This document shows, piece by piece, positions 50,732-59,288 of a stretch of DNA of 64,000 nucleotides. The notes under the pieces were generated by a model, which worked only from the letters and a program-made list of their open reading frames with translations, searched no databases and had not been told where the DNA came from. The first letter of the stretch is position 1; each line of letters opens with the position of its first letter. The stretch is taken from contig QEUP01000008.1 of assembly GCA_003577145.1 (NCBI GenBank), positions 41,326 to 105,325 on the forward strand, given 5' to 3'. A program made the translations under genes and the position numbers. Source of the stretch: Acidobacteriota bacterium (lineage in GTDB: Bacteria > Actinomycetota > Acidimicrobiia > Acidimicrobiales > Microtrichaceae).

Positions 50732-51919
50732 GTGGATTCACCTGAAGTGTTCCTCCCCGCCCGCCTCGGGCCGCTGACCCTGCGCAACCGGGTCATCAAG
50801 GCGGCCACCTTCGAGGGCATGACCCGCGACGGCCTCGTGTCCGACGACCTCGTCGACTATCACCGCCGGCCCGCGGCCGGCGGGGTCGCCATGACCACCC
50901 TCGCGTACTGCGCGGTCTCCTCAGGGGGTCGCACCTATCGACACCAGATCCACATGCGGGAGGAGGCGTTGCCCGGTCTGCGGCGTCTCGTCGACGCGGT
51001 GCACGCCGAGGGCAGCCTGGCCTCGGCGCAGCTAGGTCACGCCGGCTGGTTCGCCAACCCCAAAGCCAGCGGCCAACCCAACATCGGGCCGTCGCGGATG
51101 TTCAGCCCCTACGCCATGTCGTTCTCGAGGGAGATGGTCGGCGCCGACTTCGACCGCCTCACGAGCGACTACGAGACCGCCGCACGCCTGGCGGTCGAGG
51201 CCGGCTTCGACGCGCTCGAGGTCCACCTCGGCCACGGCTACTTGCTCAGCCAGTTCCTCAGCCCCTACACCAACCACCGGCGCGACCAGTGGGGAGGGGA
51301 CATCGAGAACCGGGCCCGCTTCCCCCGGCAGGCGGTCAGGGCGGTGCGAGAAGGGGCGGGTTCGGAGGTGGCCGTCTACGCCAAGCTGAACATGACCGAC
51401 GGCTTCCCGGGTGGCCTCGAACTGGCCGACGGGCTGGAGGTTGCCCGGATGCTCGAAGAGGATGGCGCGCTCGACGCCTTGCAGCTCACCGGTGGGTTCA
51501 CCGCCAAGACACCGATGTTCCTTATGCGCGGCGACGTACCCCTCAAGGAGATGGTCGAGCTCGAGCGCGACCCCGTCCGCCGGCTGGGGATGAGGCTCTT
51601 CGCCCGCCGCCTCATCCGGGAGTATCCCTTCGAGGAGGCCTACTTCCGTCCCCTCGCCCGCCAGTTCAGGGAGGCCGTGGACCTCCCCCTCATGCTGCTC
51701 GGGGGGATCAACCGCCTCGAAACGATGGAGCGGGCTGTGAACGAGGGGTTCGCCTTCGTCGCCATGGCCCGGGCACTGCTGCGGGAGCCGGACCTGGTCA
51801 ACAAGCTCCGAGCCGGCGCGACGACCGAGTCGCTGTGCGTCCACTGCAACAAGTGCGTCACCGAGATGGACAGGGACGGCACCCGCTGCGTGCTGGTTCC
51901 GGCGGGCTGCGTACAATGA
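50732..51919 (+). CDS. Old-yellow-enzyme family NADH:flavin oxidoreductase
   Basis: 395 aa FMN barrel: LPARLGPLTLRNRVIKAATFEGMTRDG start, AQLGHAGWFANP, EVHLGHGYLLSQFLSPYTN with RRDQWGG, and VAMARALLREPDLVNK near the C-terminus. A Cys cluster CVHCNKC follows, but the protein lacks the extra domains of FadH, so it is a short OYE. It probably reduces enones or related compounds. GTG 50732 fits the family N-terminus and lies 7 nt after a TACGCT box; ATG 50693 would add 13 low-complexity residues. Confidence 0.88.
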   Translation: MDSPEVFLPARLGPLTLRNRVIKAATFEGMTRDGLVSDDLVDYHRRPAAGGVAMTTLAYCAVSSGGRTYRHQIHMREEALPGLRRLVDAVHAEGSLASAQLGHAGWFANPKASGQPNIGPSRMFSPYAMSFSREMVGADFDRLTSDYETAARLAVEAGFDALEVHLGHGYLLSQFLSPYTNHRRDQWGGDIENRARFPRQAVRAVREGAGSEVAVYAKLNMTDGFPGGLELADGLEVARMLEEDGALDALQLTGGFTAKTPMFLMRGDVPLKEMVELERDPVRRLGMRLFARRLIREYPFEEAYFRPLARQFREAVDLPLMLLGGINRLETMERAVNEGFAFVAMARALLREPDLVNKLRAGATTESLCVHCNKCVTEMDRDGTRCVLVPAGCVQ

Positions 51920-51988
51920 CCCCGGTCTGGCGTGGCTCGGTGCTAACCGTGAACGATCGGGGTTTTCGACGGACCTGGGAGTAGATGC

Positions 51989-52384
51989 ATGGCCGGCAAG
52001 GACAACGCCTACCTGTTCAAGCGTGGTGAGAAGGTTTGCGCTGTGGAGGACCTCCGCGGGGTACCCGAAGGTACGCGTGGCAAGGTCGCGGTCGCCGACG
52101 GTGTCACCTGGCACCGCTACTGGGTCCGTTTCGACAACGGGGTGATGCTCGGCTTCGTCGACGAATCCCAGCTCGTCAAGGCCAAGCGCTACGAGTCCTA
52201 CAAGCGGGAGCAGCGCGAGGCTGCCGAGCAAGCCGAAAAGGAGGCGGCGACCTCGCCGAGGGGCCCGCGGGACGAGGCTCCTGCCGCCGCTGAGGTCGGT
52301 GGCGGATCCGCTACTGGCGGGGTCACCGTCCCGGCCCACCTGCTCGAACGGTCCAAGGCTGCCAAGGAGCGCCTCGGCGCCTGA
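51989..52384 (+). CDS. Small conserved-looking protein with SH3/KOW-like N-terminus
   Basis: 131 aa. Residues 8-62 look like a small beta-barrel (YLFKRGEKVCAVEDLRGVPEGTRGKV, then YWVRFDNGVMLGFVDESQLV; shown only in part as VRFDNGVMLGFV). A charged helix KREQREAAEQAEKEAA and a disordered tail follow. I do not recognise a named family. ATG 51989 has GGGAG upstream. It precedes the LOG gene by 11 bp and is probably in the same operon. Confidence 0.65.
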   Translation: MAGKDNAYLFKRGEKVCAVEDLRGVPEGTRGKVAVADGVTWHRYWVRFDNGVMLGFVDESQLVKAKRYESYKREQREAAEQAEKEAATSPRGPRDEAPAAAEVGGGSATGGVTVPAHLLERSKAAKERLGA

Positions 52385-52395
52385 GAGGACCACCG

Positions 52396-53142
52396 GTGCC
52401 TTCCGATCACAGCAGGCACCGGCCGGACCAGCCCGCCGCCGCGCCGCGTACCCGGGACGAGGAGCTCCTATCGGTCGGGCCGGGCTTCCCGCCCCCCGCC
52501 GAGACCGACCCGGAGAGGCTCGAGCGGATCGAGCAGGAGGTGGCGTACGGATTTCGCGCCATGCAGGATCTGGGGGCTGCGGTATCGGTGTTCGGGTCGG
52601 CGCGGACCCTCCCCGACAACGGTGAATACCAGCTCGCCCGACGCTTCGGCGCGGCGATCGGTCGGGCCGGCTTCGGTGTCATCACCGGTGGCGGACCGGG
52701 AATCATGGAGGCGGCCAACCGGGGGGCAACCGAGGTCGCGGCGAGATCGGTGGGACTGAACATAGAGCTCCCGGAGGAACAGGTGCCGAACGAGTTCCTC
52801 GACCTTGCCCTCCACTTCCACTATTTCTTCGTGCGGAAGCTGATGTTCATCAGGTACTCGTGCGCTTTCGTCATCTTCCCGGGCGGGTTCGGAACGCTCG
52901 ACGAGCTCTTCGAGGCGCTGACGCTGATCCAGACCGACAAGATCCGCCAATTCCCCGTCATACTCGTCGGGAGTGGCTACTGGACACCTTTGCTCGACTG
53001 GATGAGAACGAACCTCTACACCCCGGGGCGCGTAAGCCCTGAAGACCGCGGTCTGCTGCACATCGACAATGATCCTGACAGCGCCGCCCGCACCATCGTC
53101 AGGGCCTACCGGCGCCAACAGGCCGCCGGTGATGTGTCGTGA
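52396..53142 (+). CDS. LOG-family (TIGR00730-type) protein
   Basis: 248 aa. Rossmann-like fold with VSVFGSART, ITGGGPGIMEAANRGA and the diagnostic PGGFGTLDELFEALTLIQT, preceded by HYFFVRKLMF, which supplies the conserved Arg and Lys. Family members hydrolyse nucleoside monophosphates (cytokinin riboside 5'-monophosphate phosphoribohydrolase) or act in purine salvage. GTG 52396. The stop overlaps the next start (GTGA). Confidence 0.9.
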   Translation: MPSDHSRHRPDQPAAAPRTRDEELLSVGPGFPPPAETDPERLERIEQEVAYGFRAMQDLGAAVSVFGSARTLPDNGEYQLARRFGAAIGRAGFGVITGGGPGIMEAANRGATEVAARSVGLNIELPEEQVPNEFLDLALHFHYFFVRKLMFIRYSCAFVIFPGGFGTLDELFEALTLIQTDKIRQFPVILVGSGYWTPLLDWMRTNLYTPGRVSPEDRGLLHIDNDPDSAARTIVRAYRRQQAAGDVS

Positions 53143-53639
53143 GCACCCGACGCGCGCCGCTGCCGGCCTGGTGGTGGCGACTCCCGGTGCCGCGGCGGCG
53201 CCTCGTCGCCCTGACGCTCGTGTCGGCGCCGGTTGTCGTCGTGGCGGCCTGGATCCTGTGGCCATCTGACGAGCCGGGCTCGACTTCGGCCCGTGCCGAA
53301 CCGGTTGCTGAGGCAGGGGAAGTGGTCGAAGGTGACACGAACGGCCAGGGTGGGGAGCCGACGTCGTCGACCGCTCCCAGCATCACGCTGTCCGACAGCC
53401 AGGTCGAGCTGTGGCAACGGGTCGCCGACTGCGAGACCGGTGGTGACTGGGCGGCCCACACGGGCAACGGTCACTATGGCGGGCTCCAGTTCACCCTCAC
53501 CGCGTGGGCCGAAGTCGGCGGTCTCGGGCGTCCCGACCAGGCGCCGGCCGAAGAGCAGATGCTTCGCGCGCAGATGCTGTTCGAGCAACAAGGCTGGTCA
53601 CCCTGGCCAGTTTGCGCCGCCGAGTTGGCGAGCGGGTAG
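53139..53639 (+). CDS. Rpf-like transglycosylase domain protein
   Basis: 166 aa. A basic N-terminus, a membrane segment (about 22-42), a Ser/Thr/Glu-rich linker, then a resuscitation-promoting-factor domain of about 75 residues: WQRVADCETGGDW with the catalytic Glu, TGNGHYGGLQF, and paired Cys (DCETG and PVCAAEL). It would cleave peptidoglycan outside the membrane and promote growth resumption. GTG 53139 overlaps the LOG stop. A strong pointer to Actinobacteria. Confidence 0.9.
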   Translation: MSTRRAPLPAWWWRLPVPRRRLVALTLVSAPVVVVAAWILWPSDEPGSTSARAEPVAEAGEVVEGDTNGQGGEPTSSTAPSITLSDSQVELWQRVADCETGGDWAAHTGNGHYGGLQFTLTAWAEVGGLGRPDQAPAEEQMLRAQMLFEQQGWSPWPVCAAELASG

Positions 53640-53689
53640 AGGATGGAGACGCAATCGATGCCTCGTCCAGTCGAGATGGGGAAGCTGCG

Positions 53690-55264
53690 GTGCTGTTGCA
53701 CGAGATGATCGAGTTCGCGGCGCGCAAGCGGCCCGACGCCCCTGCACTGATCTTCGAGGACCGCTGCTGGAGCTTCGCCGAATTGTGCTCCGAGGTCGAT
53801 CGAGCTGCAGCCGGACTGCAAAGGATCGCCGCTCCCGGCGATCGGGTCGCCATCGTGGCCGAGAACTGCCCCGAGTTCGCCATCTGCTACTACGCGGTAC
53901 CCAAGGCCGGCATGGCCCTCACCTTCCTGAACGCTCGCCTGAGGCCCGAGGAGCACGCGGTCATGCTCGCCGACGCCCAGCCCAGGGTGCTCATGGGCCA
54001 GGACCGCTATCTCGCCCGGATCCGCGCTGTCGGGGGCTCTGCTCTCGGGGACGGGGAGGCGCCGCCCACGACGGTCGCACTCGGCGCTGCCGGCAGCGCC
54101 GAACTGGCCTGGGGCCAACTGCTGGCCGAGCACCTGCCCGAGCCGGTGACCGGGGCGTCGGAGAACGACCTCGCCTGGCTGCTGTACACCAGCGGCACGA
54201 CCGGCAGGGCCAAAGGTGCGCTGCTCACCCACCGCAGCCTGACCGCGGCGGTGACGGCGACAGCGATCGCCCGACCGGTGGTACCGGGGGACGTCTACCT
54301 GTTCCCGTTCCCCCTCTACCACGTCGCCGGCTACAACATGTTGAACCACCACCTGCACGGGCGCCCGGTGGTGCTGATGCCACGCTTCGAGGCCGGGCGG
54401 TTCCTGGAACTCGTGCCCGCCCACCGGGTCACCTCGGTGTCGTTGGCCCCGACGATGCTGGCCATGGTCCTCGACCATCCCGACTCCGGCTCGACCGACC
54501 TCGGCTCCTTGCGTCTCGTCGCCTACGGCGCCTCCGCCATGCCGGGCGATCTCCTGCGGCGCGGGCTCACCGAGATCGGCTGTGACTTCGCTCAGGGCTA
54601 CGGCATGACCGAGCTGTCCGGCAACGCCGTGTTCCTCGACCCTGACGCTCATCGCCGCGCCGTCAGCGGCGAGGAGCACCTCCTGGGCGCCGCCGGTCGG
54701 CCCAGCCCGCTGGTCGCGGTCCGGGTGGTCGAGGTCTTCGAGGACGGCGACACGCCGGACCCCGACCACCTGATCGACGTTCCCGTCGGTACCACCGGAG
54801 AGATCGTCATGCGCGGCGACCAGGTCACCAGGGGCTACTGGCGAGACCCTCAGGCGACGGCGGAGGCCTTCGCCGGCGAATGGTTCCGCACCGGCGACAT
54901 TGGGCGCTGGGACGACGAAGGCTTCCTCTACGTGGTCGACCGCAAGAAGGACATCATCGTGACCGGCGGTGAGAACGTGTCCTCCCGGGAGGTCGAGAAC
55001 GTGCTGCACGATCATCCCGCGGTTCGGGAGGTGGCGGTGATCGGGATCCCCGACGAACACTGGGGCGAGGCCGTCTGCGCCGTCGTGGTCACCCGCGAGG
55101 GATCACAGCTCGAAGCCGAGGAGCTCGTCGAGCTGAGCCGAGCCCGCCTGGCGGGCTACAAGAAGCCCCGTCATGTGCTCTTCGTCGAGGAGCTGCCCAA
55201 GAACGCCAGCGGCAAGGTCCTCAAGCGCGAGCTGCGGGCCGGCGTGCTGGAGCTCCTCGCCTGA
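53690..55264 (+). CDS. Acyl-CoA synthetase/AMP-dependent ligase
   Basis: 524 aa ANL-superfamily enzyme. P-loop-like LLYTSGTTGRAKG, GYGMTELSG (A5), FRTGDIGRWDDEGFLYVVDRKKD (A7/A8, short: TGDIGRWDDEGF) and the catalytic Lys in PKNASGKVLKREL. It activates a carboxylic acid to its CoA ester via an adenylate; chain type not clear. GTG 53690 follows GGGGAAG; the open frame extends upstream only through the Rpf gene in another phase. Confidence 0.92.
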   Translation: MLLHEMIEFAARKRPDAPALIFEDRCWSFAELCSEVDRAAAGLQRIAAPGDRVAIVAENCPEFAICYYAVPKAGMALTFLNARLRPEEHAVMLADAQPRVLMGQDRYLARIRAVGGSALGDGEAPPTTVALGAAGSAELAWGQLLAEHLPEPVTGASENDLAWLLYTSGTTGRAKGALLTHRSLTAAVTATAIARPVVPGDVYLFPFPLYHVAGYNMLNHHLHGRPVVLMPRFEAGRFLELVPAHRVTSVSLAPTMLAMVLDHPDSGSTDLGSLRLVAYGASAMPGDLLRRGLTEIGCDFAQGYGMTELSGNAVFLDPDAHRRAVSGEEHLLGAAGRPSPLVAVRVVEVFEDGDTPDPDHLIDVPVGTTGEIVMRGDQVTRGYWRDPQATAEAFAGEWFRTGDIGRWDDEGFLYVVDRKKDIIVTGGENVSSREVENVLHDHPAVREVAVIGIPDEHWGEAVCAVVVTREGSQLEAEELVELSRARLAGYKKPRHVLFVEELPKNASGKVLKRELRAGVLELLA

Positions 55265-55321
55265 CGCCGCGGCTCGCGCCGCGATGAGAACGGCCAAGAC
55301 CGGCATGCGCTCCGGCCCGCT

Positions 55322-55861
55322 TCAGGCGGGTGCCACCCCACAGCGGGCCAGCGCCAGGGCCACGGCCTGAGCCCGCGACAGCGCCGAGCCGGCCGCCCAC
55401 TCGTGTTCGAAGGCCTCGACACCCAGCTCGGCCCGGGAGTGATCGGCCAGCTCCGATGTCGCGACAGGCGAGCAGTCCGGCGGCTTGGCTCCGCTACGAT
55501 GCCGTTCGGCCGCTGCCAGCAGTCTCACTGCCGACCAGGGATCGCCCGCAGCTCCCGCCACCCGGGCGACCACCTCGAGACCGCAGAGCGTCGCCTCGAC
55601 ATCGTCCGCCCCTTGCAGCACCTCGACGCCACGGCCGGCTGACGCTGCTCCGCCGTCGAGGTCGCCGCGGTCCAGCGCCACCACGGCCAGGTGCAACAGC
55701 GTACGGCCCATGCCGAGGGAATCGCCGGCCGACGAGAACCCCTCGAAGGCCGCGTTGAGCTCACCCGCCGCCTTCGACAGGTCGCCACGGGAGTAAGCGG
55801 CGCGACCACGGGCAAGGCGCACCGATGCATCGGCCCTGCCGCCTTTCATCTCCTCAGCCAT
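55322..55861 (-). CDS. TPR-like protein resembling the C-terminus of BTAD/LuxR ATPase regulators
   Basis: 179 aa of helical repeats: GRAAYSRGDLSKAAGELNAAF, then LHLAVVALDRGDLDGGAAS and ARVAGAAGDPWSAVRLLAAAE (each only partly quoted). The end ...FEHEWAAGSALSRAQAVALAL is the tail seen on predicted-ATPase regulators of the AfsR/BTAD type. Here it stands alone without the ATPase or DNA-binding part, so it may be a split-off fragment or a protein-interaction module. ATG 55861 overlaps the helicase stop by 8 bp. Confidence 0.6.
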   Translation of the reverse strand: MAEEMKGGRADASVRLARGRAAYSRGDLSKAAGELNAAFEGFSSAGDSLGMGRTLLHLAVVALDRGDLDGGAASAGRGVEVLQGADDVEATLCGLEVVARVAGAAGDPWSAVRLLAAAERHRSGAKPPDCSPVATSELADHSRAELGVEAFEHEWAAGSALSRAQAVALALARCGVAPA

Positions 55862-58800
55862 CAGTGGTGCCCGCAGTGTCGCGCAGGTGCCGGCGTACGA
55901 CACCGCAGGCCTCACCCAGGTCGGACACAGCCACCTCGGTGGCACCTTGCGCGCCGCAGAAGACGAAGACGCACTCGGCCACCTCCCGGCCGGTGGCCTC
56001 CTCGAGGGCAAGCGTGTACGCCGCCCCCTGGTACCGATACACCGCGACCTTCTCGTCGTAGCCCTGGCGGCTCGCCACGCTGTCGGTCTTGTAGTCGACG
56101 ATCACCAGCGCACCGTCGCGCCTCTCGTAAACGAGATCCACATATCCCTCGACGAGGACACCCTCGATCGGCGCGGCCACGTAGAGCTCCCGCCACCGGC
56201 GCGGCGACCGCACGGCCGACCTCACCGAGCCCGCACCGAGCGCCGAGCGGGCCAGGGCCGCCACGTCGGGGCCCGCCGCGGGGAGCCCCTCGGCCTCGGC
56301 CTGCGCTGCGGCGAGCTCGTCGATCCCTTCGCCGCCGGCGAGGTCGACGCTGTACAGCACGCCGTGAACCGCGCGACCGACAGCCGTGCCGGTCCTTCCC
56401 TTTCGCCAAGATCGCGGCGAGGAGTCCGCCACAGCGTCGGAGCCGGCCGGGTCGGCTTCCTCGCCGACCTCCTCGCCGGCCTCCTCACCCTCTTCGATGA
56501 GCTCACCGGAGATGGCGGCGGCGATGGCGGTGGCCGAGATGGCGTCGGCACCGCGCTGAGAGTCGAGCAACTTCCTGCGGCGATCCAAGAACTCCTGCCG
56601 GCTGGTCCCGGAGTCGGTGACGCGAGCGCCACGGCTGCCACGGGACGGGGCGAGCGGCTCGGCCGGGGCGTCATGGGGCGGCACCAAGTCGAGCTGCCGG
56701 CACGACTTGTCGAGCTGCTCCTGGGCTGCCCACCAGACCTGTTGGGCAAAGCTCTTCTTTCCCGGCTTGTGGTGCACCGCCACGAAGAGATGGTCGCGGG
56801 CACGTGTCAGGCCGACGTAGAGCAGCCTCAGCTTCTCGTGCTCATCCATCTCGTCCTCGATGTCTGCGAGACGGTCGAAGTTCTCGGTCTTGACCTGTTT
56901 GGCGAGTTGGATCTCGGGACCGTGCTCCTCCCAGTGGACCTTCACGCCCATTCGCGGCCCCCTCGCCTCGGTGGTCATCCCCGACAAGAACGTGATGGCG
57001 AACTCGAGGCCCTTGGCCCCGTGGATTGTCATGATCCTCACGGCGTCGTCATCGGACTCGGCCAGCAGGGGCTCTTGGACTCGTGCACCTTCGGCGCGCT
57101 GGAGCTCGGCCCAGGCGAGGTAGCGGCGCAACCCGCCGCCCTCGGCTTCGACGAATCGACGGGATTGGTCGAGCACGAAGCGCAGGCGTCGCCAGACCTC
57201 TCTGGGCCGGCCGGTCGCGAAGGCGGACTCGAACACGCCACGATCGCTCATCAGCTGCTGGAGCAGCGCGCTCGGTTCGTCCCACATCCGCCGAGCGTGC
57301 AGCTCGGCGAGATGACCCATCGCCCTGACCACGGCGTGCGAGCGGTCGAGGGAGCCGGGCGCGCGGCTGTGCCACCGGGTGAAGTCCCAGGTGCCGCCTG
57401 CGTCCACGAACTCGAACAGCTCGACATCGCTGCATCCGAACAGCGGGGAGCGGAGGGTGCCGACAAGTGCTATCTCGTCAGTCGGGTCGTCGATCGCCCG
57501 GAGCGCCGCCAGGAGGTCGCGGACCTCTTGGGTCTCGTACACCAGCGTCCCGGTGTCGGCCCGGTACGGGATGTGATGTCGCTCCAGGGCGTCGAGCAGA
57601 TATGGCAGCGAGGTGCGGGTGGGGAGGAGTACGGCGATGTCGCCCAGCCGGGCCTCCCGCCATCGGCCCAGCTTCTGGTCGAAGACAGGCCAGCGATCGG
57701 GCTGCGAGCGGATCGCCTCGATGGCCAGCGCCACGTCGGCCGCCTCCGCTTCACGGAGATCGGCTGCGTTGCCCTCCTCGTGGGGCTCGCCGAGCAGGTT
57801 CACCCGGTGGTCTGCGCCCGCCTCCGATCGGAATGCTTCGAGGGGGGTGTAGCGCGGTTGGACCCGCCGCGCTTCGAGCCCGTCATCGCTCATCAGCTCA
57901 CCGAACAATTGATTGATCCAGTTGAGGACAGTGGGCACAGTCCGGAAGTTCTGCGCGAGGCGCACCGTCTGGTCGCCACTGAGGATGTCGCGCGCCTCGA
58001 GGAACAGCCCGAGGTCGGCTCTGCGGAACCGGTAGATGGACTGCTTCGGGTCGCCCACGAAGAACAGGCGACCGTCGTCGTCGAGCCTGTCGCTGAGCTC
58101 GTCCCAGGAGCTGTAGGTGACCCCGTCGACCGCGGCGGCGATGAGCACGGCCAGATCGACCTGGATGGGGTCGGTGTCCTGGAACTCGTCGATCAGGATG
58201 CGTCGGTAGCGGGCCCTCAGCGAGCAGCGCGCCTCGGGTGACGTCCGGAGCAGGTGTCGCGCCAGCACGAGGAGATCGTGGAACTCGAGGCGGCCGCTCG
58301 CGGCTCGCTCCCCCGCCCGGACCCTGACGTGGCGGGCCAGCTCCCAGGCGAGGCGTTCGAGCACATCGTTGACTGCCCTCCCGATGACCTCTTCGGCGAC
58401 CCGCTCCGCGGCTGCGGTGGCGGCGCGCACGGCTCCCACGTCGGGCCAGTTCTCGCGGCGGCCCAGGGCACAGGACCACCTGCGCCTGCCGGCGAGCGCC
58501 GCCAGCACCTCGCCGTCGGCGTCGGCGCAGAGCACTTGTTGCATCTCGTCCCGGCACTGGTCGATGTGCATCCCCAACCGGTCGCTGTCGGATCGGCATT
58601 CGGCCGCGGCATCGAGGACCGTCCGGATCGCATCCCGGAGTGGCTGGAGAACCAGCGGTGCTAGCTGCGGTGGGGCAGAACCGAAGCTGTCGAGGCGATC
58701 CCAGTTCTGGTTGAAGACCGCCGCCACGTCCTTCATCGATGCCGCCCGGGGATGAGCGGGGTCCAGCGGGACGCGGAGCAGAACCGCGCGTAGCAGCGTC

Positions 58801-59288
58801 TCTTCGAGCGCCGGGTCGGACAGGAGTTGATCGGTGAACTCGACCCAGCGCTGCTCGGACTCGATCTGGGAGCTCACCTCGTCGAGGACCTCGAACTTGG
58901 GCGGAAGTCCGGCCTCGATGGGATGCTCGCTCAGGATCCTCTGGGCAAAGCTGTGGAGCGTCGAGATGGCGGCTACGTCGGTGTCGGCCAGCGCGACGTG
59001 ACAACGCTGTCGCACCTCGGGGTCGTCGCCTTGATCGGCCAGTCGTTCGAGGCTCTCCCTCAGCCGATCCCGGAGCTCGGCTGCGGCGGCCTCGGTGAAG
59101 GTGATCGCCGCGATCTCGCGCAGGGCCACCGCCGGGTCGGCGCGGCTGACGAGGCTCACGACCCGCTCGACGAGCTGGCGCGTCTTGCCCGTCCCGGCGC
59201 CGGCCTCGACGAATAGGGTCCGGTCGAGGGCTCGCGCCGAGATCAGCTCGCGGGCGGGCTGGTCGACGGGGAGGCGGGAGGTGCTCAT
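55854..59288 (-). CDS. UvrD/AddA-like helicase-nuclease
   Basis: 1144 aa. Superfamily 1 helicase with Walker A EAGAGTGKT at 28-36, ITFTEAAAAELRDRL (motif Ia), DEFQDTDP (motif II), VGDPKQSIYRFRRAD (motif III), then IMTIHGAKGLEF and LYVGLTRARD (motifs V/VI). A C-terminal RecB-type nuclease follows with YVDLVYERRDGALVIVDYKTDS. It would process double-strand DNA ends with the AddB-like partner at 59285. ATG 59288 overlaps that partner's stop. Confidence 0.93.
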   Translation of the reverse strand: MSTSRLPVDQPARELISARALDRTLFVEAGAGTGKTRQLVERVVSLVSRADPAVALREIAAITFTEAAAAELRDRLRESLERLADQGDDPEVRQRCHVALADTDVAAISTLHSFAQRILSEHPIEAGLPPKFEVLDEVSSQIESEQRWVEFTDQLLSDPALEETLLRAVLLRVPLDPAHPRAASMKDVAAVFNQNWDRLDSFGSAPPQLAPLVLQPLRDAIRTVLDAAAECRSDSDRLGMHIDQCRDEMQQVLCADADGEVLAALAGRRRWSCALGRRENWPDVGAVRAATAAAERVAEEVIGRAVNDVLERLAWELARHVRVRAGERAASGRLEFHDLLVLARHLLRTSPEARCSLRARYRRILIDEFQDTDPIQVDLAVLIAAAVDGVTYSSWDELSDRLDDDGRLFFVGDPKQSIYRFRRADLGLFLEARDILSGDQTVRLAQNFRTVPTVLNWINQLFGELMSDDGLEARRVQPRYTPLEAFRSEAGADHRVNLLGEPHEEGNAADLREAEAADVALAIEAIRSQPDRWPVFDQKLGRWREARLGDIAVLLPTRTSLPYLLDALERHHIPYRADTGTLVYETQEVRDLLAALRAIDDPTDEIALVGTLRSPLFGCSDVELFEFVDAGGTWDFTRWHSRAPGSLDRSHAVVRAMGHLAELHARRMWDEPSALLQQLMSDRGVFESAFATGRPREVWRRLRFVLDQSRRFVEAEGGGLRRYLAWAELQRAEGARVQEPLLAESDDDAVRIMTIHGAKGLEFAITFLSGMTTEARGPRMGVKVHWEEHGPEIQLAKQVKTENFDRLADIEDEMDEHEKLRLLYVGLTRARDHLFVAVHHKPGKKSFAQQVWWAAQEQLDKSCRQLDLVPPHDAPAEPLAPSRGSRGARVTDSGTSRQEFLDRRRKLLDSQRGADAISATAIAAAISGELIEEGEEAGEEVGEEADPAGSDAVADSSPRSWRKGRTGTAVGRAVHGVLYSVDLAGGEGIDELAAAQAEAEGLPAAGPDVAALARSALGAGSVRSAVRSPRRWRELYVAAPIEGVLVEGYVDLVYERRDGALVIVDYKTDSVASRQGYDEKVAVYRYQGAAYTLALEEATGREVAECVFVFCGAQGATEVAVSDLGEACGVVRRHLRDTAGTTDG